Source: Lactobacillus sp. Sy-1 (GTDB lineage Bacteria > Bacillota > Bacilli > Lactobacillales > Lactobacillaceae). From it: 64,000 nt of DNA. Position numbers and translations under genes: made by a program. Within the stretch, counting starts at the first letter, position 1, and every line of letters starts with the position of its first letter. The stretch covers positions 62,001 through 126,000 of the forward strand of contig NZ_JACCIU010000002.1 of NCBI RefSeq assembly GCF_019303535.1. The letters run 5' to 3'. This document shows positions 57,656 to 64,000 of the stretch, piece by piece. Under the pieces are notes generated by a model that was given only the letters and a program-made list of their open reading frames with translations, did no database searches and was not told where the DNA came from.

Positions 57656-59125
57656 ATGAATAAAAGACAGCTGTTATTAACAACGGGGGCGCTATTGGTT
57701 GCTAATTTTATGGGCGGATTAGACGCCACCATTGTTAATACTACGTTACCTGCAATTACTAGTGATTTAAATGGAATTCAATTAATTGGGTGGATCAGTT
57801 CTGCGTTTTTGTTGGGAGTTGCTGTTACTACGGTCCTCTGGGGGCGCTTAGGAGAAATCATTAATAATAAACTGACGTTCCAAATTGCGGTACTATTGTT
57901 TGTTGTTAGTTCATTCATGGCGGGAGTTGCGCCAAACATGATTTTCCTAATCGTTATGCGGGCGTTAATGGGAATTGGCACTGGTGGAATGGTATCAATT
58001 CCGTTTATCATTTATGCACAGATATACCCAGAGCCACGGGAACGGGCGAAAGCAGTGGGGTTGGTTACCGCTTCTTATGCATTCGCCACGGTTTTAGGCC
58101 CCATCTTAGGGGGATTCATTGTGGATCACTTTTCATGGCATTGGATTTTCTTCATTAACGTTCCGATTGGCCTTTTATCAATTGTTATATTGCAATTTGA
58201 ATATCGAATTAATAATTTTGAAAAACCCCAGAGTCGCTTTGACTACCGCGGAGCTGGATTGCTAACCATTACCCTAGTGGTAACTTTATTTGCAAGCAGC
58301 TTGTTATCTATCGATGCCACTTTGACAATCATACTAGTTGGAATTGCAATTATCCTTGGCATTATTTTTTATCAAGTGGAAAAAAGGATTTCAGATGCAT
58401 TGGTGCCCGTGCAACTGCTAAAGAATTGGCCCGTGCAGTCCCAAAATATCATTATGTTTTTGATCAACGGCTACTTTATCGGCTTTAGTGTCTATGCCCC
58501 AATGTGGGCCCAAGGAATCTTGGGGACCGATGCCACTGCGGGTGGGCTAACTCAAATTGCGGGTTCCCTCCTATTAATGGTCGGAACTAGATTGACGGCT
58601 CGATTAATGAAACGGTTGCCTTATCGCACAATTGTGGGACTGGGGACACTCAGTATTTGCTTATCAGCACTAACCATGTTTCTAGCAACGCAGGGCCTCC
58701 CATATGTTTGGTTGTTAATTAGTGGGGCGTTCAATGGTTTTGGCATGGGCCTGTCATTTACACCGATGCAAATTTCCGTCCAAGATGGAGTCCCTAAACG
58801 ACTAATGGGGGTGTCAACAACCTTCGGATTATTAGTGCGAACGCTTGGGGAAACCTTTATGGCCGCTATTTTTGGGACCCTGTTCAGTATGGAAATTGTA
58901 CAGCAAACTGGTCCGGATCACACCCTTACGATGGTTACTAAGTTGACCAACTTTGTAACGGCAAAGAATTTACCAGCTGACCGGATTCCACAACTTAGGA
59001 CGATGCTTTTCAGTGGCTTACATTTAGTAATGTCAGTTGGCTTGGGACTAGCGATTTTTGCACTGGTTTTAAACCTATTTAGACGGCTACCAGCTAATGA
59101 ATTAAAGAAGGATTTAAAAAATTAG
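57656..59125 (+). CDS. DHA2-family MFS drug efflux pump (14 helices)
   Basis: A 489-residue proton-driven exporter of the EmrB/QacA type. The N-terminal L-D-A-T-I-V-N-T-T-L-P-A-I (motif D1), W-G-R-L-G-E-I (motif A), R-A-L-M-G-I-G-T-G-G and G-P-I-L-G-G-F-I (motif C) are present. The substrate is unknown, presumably toxic organics. GGGAGG lies 6 bases before the ATG at 57656. It forms an operon with the SnoaL-like gene 12 bases downstream, and a perfect palindrome lies upstream. Confidence 0.9.
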   Translation: MNKRQLLLTTGALLVANFMGGLDATIVNTTLPAITSDLNGIQLIGWISSAFLLGVAVTTVLWGRLGEIINNKLTFQIAVLLFVVSSFMAGVAPNMIFLIVMRALMGIGTGGMVSIPFIIYAQIYPEPRERAKAVGLVTASYAFATVLGPILGGFIVDHFSWHWIFFINVPIGLLSIVILQFEYRINNFEKPQSRFDYRGAGLLTITLVVTLFASSLLSIDATLTIILVGIAIILGIIFYQVEKRISDALVPVQLLKNWPVQSQNIIMFLINGYFIGFSVYAPMWAQGILGTDATAGGLTQIAGSLLLMVGTRLTARLMKRLPYRTIVGLGTLSICLSALTMFLATQGLPYVWLLISGAFNGFGMGLSFTPMQISVQDGVPKRLMGVSTTFGLLVRTLGETFMAAIFGTLFSMEIVQQTGPDHTLTMVTKLTNFVTAKNLPADRIPQLRTMLFSGLHLVMSVGLGLAIFALVLNLFRRLPANELKKDLKN

Positions 59126-59137
59126 GGGGAAATAATG

Positions 59138-59572
59138 ATGACAATTAACATTCAAGAAATTAGTGACCGGATCGAATTAAAGCAGTTAGTGGACCAATTA
59201 TCTAACTACGCTGATACAAAGGAGAATGAAAAACAGGTTCAACTTTTTACGGAGGCCGGAAAGGTTAATATCATTAATAATGAAGGAAAGGTAACTTTTC
59301 AGTTAAGTGGTCGTGACGAAATATTGAACGCCTTTGCAAAATCAATGGCCGGGTTCAAAAGTGTGTTTCATATGAGTGGGCAACAAACGGTTGAATTTAT
59401 TGATGACCACCATGCGCGTGGAGTTGCATATAATTACGTGGTGCTAACAAAGGAAGAAGCTGACGAATTAATCACGACCCAAGAAGGGGTTCGTTATGAT
59501 GATTACTACGTTAAAGAATCCGATAAGTGGTTAATTGATACCCGTAATTCACATTTTATTTGGCGGAAATAA
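59138..59572 (+). CDS. SnoaL/NTF2-like protein
   Basis: A 144-residue protein of the NTF2/SnoaL-like cone fold: an N-terminal helix (I-E-L-K-Q-L-V-D-Q-L-S-N-Y-A-D), V-H-F-type strands (F-K-S-V-F-H-M-S-G-Q-Q-T-V-E-F), then a final strand W-L-I-D-T-R-N-S-H-F. Family members bind or isomerise small hydrophobic molecules. Here it may act on the efflux pump's substrate. GGGGG lies 8 bases before the second of two adjacent ATGs (59138). Confidence 0.78.
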   Translation: MTINIQEISDRIELKQLVDQLSNYADTKENEKQVQLFTEAGKVNIINNEGKVTFQLSGRDEILNAFAKSMAGFKSVFHMSGQQTVEFIDDHHARGVAYNYVVLTKEEADELITTQEGVRYDDYYVKESDKWLIDTRNSHFIWRK

Positions 59573-59574
59573 CT

Positions 59575-59605
59575 AAAAAAAGGCGCTCACTGAGCGTCTT
59601 TTTTT
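59575..59605. terminator. Bidirectional terminator
   Basis: AAAAAGGCGCTC pairs with GAGCGTCTTTTT (one mismatch) around a 2-base loop. Confidence 0.82.
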
Positions 59606-59609
59606 AATT

Positions 59610-61250
59610 CTATTTTACATATGCCTTAGAGAAGTCCCAACTGGTGCTTCCTGAAGGGTTGTATTCTAGTCCCTTGATGTTGGTCTTCATTACAACTGGG
59701 GATGTGTTTTGGTAGAATGGGATGTTTCCTTGATCGTTTGCGTAAACCTTTTCAGCTTGTACTAAGTCGTTCCAACGTTTGCCTGGGTTATTGGCATCTT
59801 CATTTTCTGACTTATCAAGGTAGCTATCGAACTTACTGTTCTTCCATTTACTAAAGTTTAGCGAACTAGTTGACTTCTTGATGCTTAGTGCAGCGACTGG
59901 ATCTGGGAAGCTTGGATCCCAACCAGTAACACACATGTCGAACTTACCGGAGAAGAGCCGGGCAATTCTTTGTTGACGAGGTAGGTTGACGTTAGTAACC
60001 TTTAATCCTGGTAATTTTTGGAAATTACTTTGTAGGAATTCAGTAGTGGCCTTGGCGCTATCAGTATCATCATATGTCAACGTGAGGTTCAATGACTTCA
60101 TACCGAGTTCCTTTAACCCTTCTTGCCAAAGCTTTTTAGCTTCGTTTAAGTTGTATTCAGTTGCTGATTTAACGTAGGCGGCGTCTGCAAAGTCGGTTCC
60201 CTTGTATGATGCGAGCCCGTTAGCAACAAAGCCCTTAGTTGGGGTGGACCCATCACCCAAGACGTCCTTGACAAATTGTTGTCTATCAACAGCCATTGAT
60301 AGCGCTTTTCTAATCTTAAGGTTTTTAAAGGCAGAAACCTTGGCTTCGTTTAATTCAATGAAGTTAGAGTAAACTGACTTATTTTCGTGATAGCCAGGAT
60401 CCTTTTTAAAGTGTTCAACTTGTTGCTTACCGTTGAGGCTTAATTCATCTAACTTACCAGTTTGATATTCATTTAATCCAGTTTGGTTATCCTTAACAAC
60501 GTGCATGTTTACCCGTTTTAACTTAACTGAAGCGCTGTCCCAGTACTTGTCGTTTTTAACCAGGCTCCAAGTATCGTTAGTTCCGGTCCAACCAGTTGCC
60601 TTGAATGGTCCGTTGTAAACTTGGCTGGCACTATTAGTTCCGTACTTCTTACCGTATTTATTAACGACCTTTTCATTTTGAGGCAGGAATGCAGAAGCGG
60701 TAACTAAGTATTTAAAGTAGCTTTGTGGTTTTGAGAGGTGAACAACTAGGGTGTAGTCATCAGGAGCGGAAACCCCTAGTTTAGATGGAGCCATTTTACC
60801 ACTTTGCACCGCAGCGTAATTTACAACGTGGTCATATAGGTAGGCATCTTGTGATGCTGTCTTGGGATTAACGGTTCTTTGGAATGCAAAGACGAAGTCC
60901 TTAGCGGTAACTGGATCACCGTTACTCCATTTAGAGTGCCGTAGTTTAAATGTATATGTTTTCCCATCGCTGGAAACTTGATAGCTCTTGGCAACTGCAG
61001 GCACAACGCCCTTACCATCTGGGTTCTTAAGTAGCCCTTGATCAACATTGCCTAGTGCAGTGGCACTATTAACATCGATACTTTTAGAAGGGTCTAGGGT
61101 GATTAAGTTTGCATTTTGCATCCAATTAATGGTTTGACTCTTGGCGGTACTACCTGAATTTGATGATTGGCTAGCTGATGATCCACAACCTGCCAATCCA
61201 AACGCAACTAATAGTGTTGCGGCGCCTGCTTCTAGTAATCTTTTTTTCAT
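59610..61250 (-). CDS. oppA: Peptide ABC transporter substrate-binding lipoprotein
   Basis: An OppA-family receptor of 546 residues. Lipobox L-A-G-C with Cys22, then a Ser-rich linker. Motifs: Y-T-F-K-L-R-H-S-K-W-S-N-G, V-T-A-K-D-F-V-F, I-R-K-A-L-S-M-A-V-D-R. It resembles 24243 more than 55853. AGGAGG lies 8 bases before the ATG at 61250. It lies 54 bases downstream of the amidohydrolase gene, so both are probably controlled by the T-box at 62496. Confidence 0.9.
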   Translation of the reverse strand: MKKRLLEAGAATLLVAFGLAGCGSSASQSSNSGSTAKSQTINWMQNANLITLDPSKSIDVNSATALGNVDQGLLKNPDGKGVVPAVAKSYQVSSDGKTYTFKLRHSKWSNGDPVTAKDFVFAFQRTVNPKTASQDAYLYDHVVNYAAVQSGKMAPSKLGVSAPDDYTLVVHLSKPQSYFKYLVTASAFLPQNEKVVNKYGKKYGTNSASQVYNGPFKATGWTGTNDTWSLVKNDKYWDSASVKLKRVNMHVVKDNQTGLNEYQTGKLDELSLNGKQQVEHFKKDPGYHENKSVYSNFIELNEAKVSAFKNLKIRKALSMAVDRQQFVKDVLGDGSTPTKGFVANGLASYKGTDFADAAYVKSATEYNLNEAKKLWQEGLKELGMKSLNLTLTYDDTDSAKATTEFLQSNFQKLPGLKVTNVNLPRQQRIARLFSGKFDMCVTGWDPSFPDPVAALSIKKSTSSLNFSKWKNSKFDSYLDKSENEDANNPGKRWNDLVQAEKVYANDQGNIPFYQNTSPVVMKTNIKGLEYNPSGSTSWDFSKAYVK

Positions 61251-61304
61251 AATCATTTCCTCCTAATATTCCTGATGGCCGTGTTTATAGACGCCCTTGT
61301 TAGT

Positions 61305-62450
61305 TTATTGAACTGCTTTAACATCTTCTAATGGATTTTTATCCAGCACTAGAAAATCTGCGTACTTGCCAGCTGCTAGTGTGCCGTAATCTGTTAACTT
61401 CATTAATTCAGCCGAGTGACGGGATGTTGATAACGCGTCAAAGTTAGTGAAGCCCTCTTTTTCCACCATTAATTCAAATTCTTTAGCGGTTTTGCCGAAA
61501 TCGTTATAAGGAGTTCCAGCATCCGTTCCTAGAGTTACATGAACGCCCTTTGCATATGCATTGTGAACGTTTGCGTATAGGTCATCTAGGGCATCGGTTA
61601 GCTTATTTAGTTCCCACTTTGGGAGGGTATCTTGTCCATAGTGTGCAATACACCAAGCCGATACCAACGTGGGGGTTAAGTATGTATGATTTTTAACCAT
61701 CATTGTGATTTCTTCATCATTGACGTAAAATCCATGTTCAACGGAGTCAACCCCGGCAACCAATGCGTTCATAATTCCAGGATTGCCCTCTGCGTGAGCC
61801 GCAACTACGGCGTGTTTATTGTGTGTTTCTTCAACGGCAACCTTTAGTTCTGCAACGGATAGTTGCGGTTCGTCCATATAATCACCAGGGGACATGACCC
61901 CACCAGTTGCCATTACCTTGGTACATTGGGCACCATTTTTGAAGTTTTCCCGAACCGCTTTTCGCATCTCATCTGGTGAATCCACCGTCTTCCCACCTTC
62001 AGGATAATCACCGTGTCCACCGGTCATTGTCATTGCACGGCCAGCTGCCATTACTTCAGGAACCTTAGTTAGTTTCCCTTCGCGTTGCATTCGAGCTAGG
62101 GTAGTATCAAGTCCATAGGTGCTTCCACATTCCCGAACGTACGTAACGCCTGACTTTAATAGTGCGCGGAGGTTCTCAACGGCCCGCACCGCAGTTTCAG
62201 TTTGATCAGCCTGAGTGGCTCCATCAAAAGCATTGGAATCTAGTGTTACGTGGGTATGGCAGTTAACCATCCCTGGCATCACGTATTTCTGATTTAAATC
62301 TACCTTTGAATCCGCTTGTGGATGTTCATTACCAGTTCCTAATTCGACTAGTTTACCAGTGGCATTATCAACAAGCATCCATGAATCTTTTGTAACCCGA
62401 TTGTCCTTACCGTTAAATAAATGAAAGTTAACAAAGAGTGTTTTACTCAT
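61305..62450 (-). CDS. Amidohydrolase-superfamily enzyme (imidazolonepropionase/prolidase-like)
   Basis: A 381-residue metal-dependent hydrolase. The metal ligands expected for the superfamily are present: H-T-H in V-N-C-H-T-H, K in T-K-V-M-A-T-G, H in A-A-H-A-E-G, H in V-E-H-G-F and D in G-T-D-A-G-T. This pattern is common in Xaa-Pro/Xaa-Arg dipeptidases and imidazolonepropionase-like enzymes. A dipeptidase role would fit the OppA gene in the same operon. The ATG at 62450 has AAAGG 11 bases upstream; the longer frame runs through the T-box and is not real. Confidence 0.82.
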   Translation of the reverse strand: MSKTLFVNFHLFNGKDNRVTKDSWMLVDNATGKLVELGTGNEHPQADSKVDLNQKYVMPGMVNCHTHVTLDSNAFDGATQADQTETAVRAVENLRALLKSGVTYVRECGSTYGLDTTLARMQREGKLTKVPEVMAAGRAMTMTGGHGDYPEGGKTVDSPDEMRKAVRENFKNGAQCTKVMATGGVMSPGDYMDEPQLSVAELKVAVEETHNKHAVVAAHAEGNPGIMNALVAGVDSVEHGFYVNDEEITMMVKNHTYLTPTLVSAWCIAHYGQDTLPKWELNKLTDALDDLYANVHNAYAKGVHVTLGTDAGTPYNDFGKTAKEFELMVEKEGFTNFDALSTSRHSAELMKLTDYGTLAAGKYADFLVLDKNPLEDVKAVQ

Positions 62451-62495
62451 ATTAAACAAAACCTTTCTGAAAAAATATTTTGAATTGTTACAAAC

Positions 62496-62797
62496 AAAAA
62501 AGACGTCCCCTATTTTTAGTAATAAAAATAAAGGACGCCTAATAAGCGCGGTACCACCTCTGTTGAGCCAATTATAAATTGACACCACTCTAACAAACCC
62601 GTTGATTTGCAGATTCTGTAATGGGAATTCCCAGCGCGGGTTACATTGTGTTCACCCGGCAGCTCATAGATGATTTTCATATCCAAAATTAACGATTCCT
62701 TTCACCAAACGAAATCTCTCTGCGGTCTCTTTTGAATACTACTGATTCTAATTAACGCTTTTTAATTTAATTTGTCTTGTTAAATTCAATAATTGAT
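62496..62797 (-). promoter_or_regulatory. T-box riboswitch of the amidohydrolase-oppA operon
   Basis: Read leftward, the leader shows GCAGAGAG...GGTGAAAGGAA (Stem I), CGGGT...ACCCG (middle stem), AGAGGTGGTACCGCG (T-box, 62546-62562) and a terminator (GGCGTCC-TATTTTT with AAAAATA-GGACGTC, then T6, 62496-62539). ATC in TGAAAATCATC is a plausible specifier, which would mean tRNA-Ile; this needs structure-based alignment. Confidence 0.88.
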
Positions 62798-62825
62798 ATT
62801 CTAATCTTTTTTTAATTAATGTCAA
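62798..62825 (-). promoter_or_regulatory. Promoter of the T-box operon
   Basis: Read leftward, TTGACA (62825-62820), 16 bases, TAGAAT (62803-62798). Confidence 0.75.
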
Positions 62826-62997
62826 CACATCATTTACGAAATTTTTAACCTGTAAATGATAAACGCTATCATATCAACGTTTTATAGCCGTTTGAATTTG
62901 AAAAATAAAAACAATCTAAATTTAATGCAATCTTTTTATTATTATTTTATAATAAACGGTAAGTAGATTAAAAAATGATTAAAAGTGAGATGATTTT

Positions 62998-64000
62998 ATG
63001 GACACAACAAAAGTCTATGAGTACGTTCAAAAACATACCGCAGATTTTTTTGATTACATACGGTTTCAAAGTATTTCAGCACAAGATAAGGACATTCAAA
63101 AAACAGCCGACTGGCTGGTTGAACAATTTCAAAAGCTAGGGGCTAAGTTTGCAACGGAATGGAATAATCAAGGAGCCAATCCAGTTGTCTTTGCGTCGTT
63201 TGAAGGAGCTAGTGATAAAACCCTATTGTTTTATAACCATTATGATGTTCAACCCCCTGAACCTTTGGACGAATGGGTTACAAATCCGTTTGAACCCACG
63301 GTAAAGGATGGCAAGGTATTTGCACGCGGCATTTCCGACAATAAGGGTGAGCTGATGTCACGCCTGGTCGCAGTTAAGTATTTTCAAGACCATGGTGGCC
63401 TACCGGTCAACGTTAAATTCTTTGTTGAAGGGGCTGAAGAAGTCGGGAGTCCCCAGATTGAAGATTATGTATTTGCCCATCAGGATGAGTTAAAATCAGA
63501 TGCCTGCATTTGGGAAGGCGGCGGAAAGGATGAGAACGAAACCTTTTTAATTACGTGTGGGTTAAAGGGAATCGTTGACTTCGACCTCCGGGTAACAACG
63601 GCGACGAAGGATACCCATTCATCCCTGGCAGTTTATACGCCAAACGCTGCTTGGCGGTTAATCCAAGCGCTTAGTTCACTCCGCAGCCCTAGCGGTCAAG
63701 TCCTGGTGGATGGTTTTTATGATGATGTAAAACCACTTGATAAAACCACCCAATTCTTTGTTGATCAGATGCAATTTAATCCCAAGGAAGTTGCTAACAG
63801 CTTAGGCTTAAAAAGCAAGTTAATTACCGATGATCCCACTGGAGAATTAGTCAACGGCTCAACAATGACTGTAAATGGTTTTTCATCTGGTTATGAGGGT
63901 GAAGGGATTAAAACAATTATCCCCAAGGAAGCTAGTGCTAAGGTGGATTGTCGTTTGGTTCCAGACCAAGATCCGAAAAAAGTTTTTGAAGCTGTCCAAA
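62998..64000 (+). CDS. M20-family metallopeptidase, partial (3' end beyond window)
   Basis: The first 334 codons of a zinc peptidase of the M20 (ArgE/DapE/PepV/CNDP) family; the gene runs off the window. H-Y-D-V-Q-P-P-E-P with the metal His/Asp, then W-V-T-N-P-F-E-P, G-R-type G-I-S-D-N-K-G-E-L and the catalytic E-G-A-E-E-V-G-S are visible. This form resembles dipeptidases that act on cytosolic dipeptides. The ATG follows GTGAGATGATTTT. It is divergent from the T-box operon and fits the peptide-use theme. Confidence 0.85.
   Translation, partial: MDTTKVYEYVQKHTADFFDYIRFQSISAQDKDIQKTADWLVEQFQKLGAKFATEWNNQGANPVVFASFEGASDKTLLFYNHYDVQPPEPLDEWVTNPFEPTVKDGKVFARGISDNKGELMSRLVAVKYFQDHGGLPVNVKFFVEGAEEVGSPQIEDYVFAHQDELKSDACIWEGGGKDENETFLITCGLKGIVDFDLRVTTATKDTHSSLAVYTPNAAWRLIQALSSLRSPSGQVLVDGFYDDVKPLDKTTQFFVDQMQFNPKEVANSLGLKSKLITDDPTGELVNGSTMTVNGFSSGYEGEGIKTIIPKEASAKVDCRLVPDQDPKKVFEAVQ

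Noticed and set aside
62451-62588. N-terminal extension of the amidohydrolase
   Set aside because: The extra codons are the T-box and terminator read as protein; the start at 62450 has a ribosome binding site.
1-64000. CRISPR array
   Set aside because: No set of regularly spaced direct repeats with unique spacers; the repeats seen are inverted or irregularly scattered.
1-64000. tRNA or rRNA genes
   Set aside because: No cloverleaf or rRNA-like stretch found by eye; the T-arm-like piece at 8013 lacks the rest.

Overview
The window looks like DNA of a low-GC Gram-positive lactic acid bacterium (Lactobacillaceae). The signs are AT-rich intergenic DNA, strong AGGAGG-type ribosome binding sites, frequent TTG starts, a large Gram-positive secretome, catabolic acetolactate synthase, peptide-uptake lipoproteins, T-box leaders and short proteins typical of lactobacilli. 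I cannot name the species. A RepA_N-type replication initiator with a counter-transcribed RNA and two ParA/ribbon-helix-helix partition pairs suggest that all or part of the window belongs to a large plasmid or chromid. No rRNA, intact tRNA or CRISPR array was seen.

Layout. 0-17 kb is an accessory surface/secretome island. It holds six of the window's seven CAP-domain secreted proteins (three in a tandem operon), a CAP-like remnant, four members of a small secreted W-x2-G-x-P family, tiny membrane proteins, and one intact plus two decayed copies of a short tyrosine recombinase around an uncharacterised cargo gene. 17-22 kb has a T-box-controlled SolA-like amine oxidase, an Abi-family HEPN protein with a structured leader, and truncated genes. 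22-33 kb carries a proline iminopeptidase under a leader-peptide attenuator, an OppA lipoprotein, a MarR-alsS divergent pair with twin operators, membrane proteins, an aminotransferase and an SGNH hydrolase. 33-46 kb has MazG, a stand-alone AdhE-type aldehyde dehydrogenase, parAB-1, nrdDG, a sugar-uptake protein, proC, repA and parAB-2. 46-64 kb has a GH20 hexosaminidase, a seventh CAP protein, a PAP2 phosphatase fused to autotransporter-like repeats, two MFS pumps, a split ThrE exporter, two more OppA lipoproteins, an amidohydrolase under a T-box and the start of an M20 peptidase.

How it works together. A recurring theme is nitrogen nutrition controlled by RNA: peptide-binding lipoproteins and peptide or amine hydrolases sit behind amino-acid-sensing leaders (a branched-chain-rich leader peptide, a Cys-rich leader peptide and two T-boxes). 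A second theme is cell-surface biology: CAP proteins, a GH20 enzyme, the phosphatase and the small secreted family. A third is replicon maintenance around 35-46 kb.

Starts were re-assigned from ribosome binding sites, so many genes begin a few codons inside the longest reading frame. Three genes (near 893, 29809 and 48398) have their only AUG/GUG inside the Shine-Dalgarno sequence itself, which suggests non-AUG initiation.
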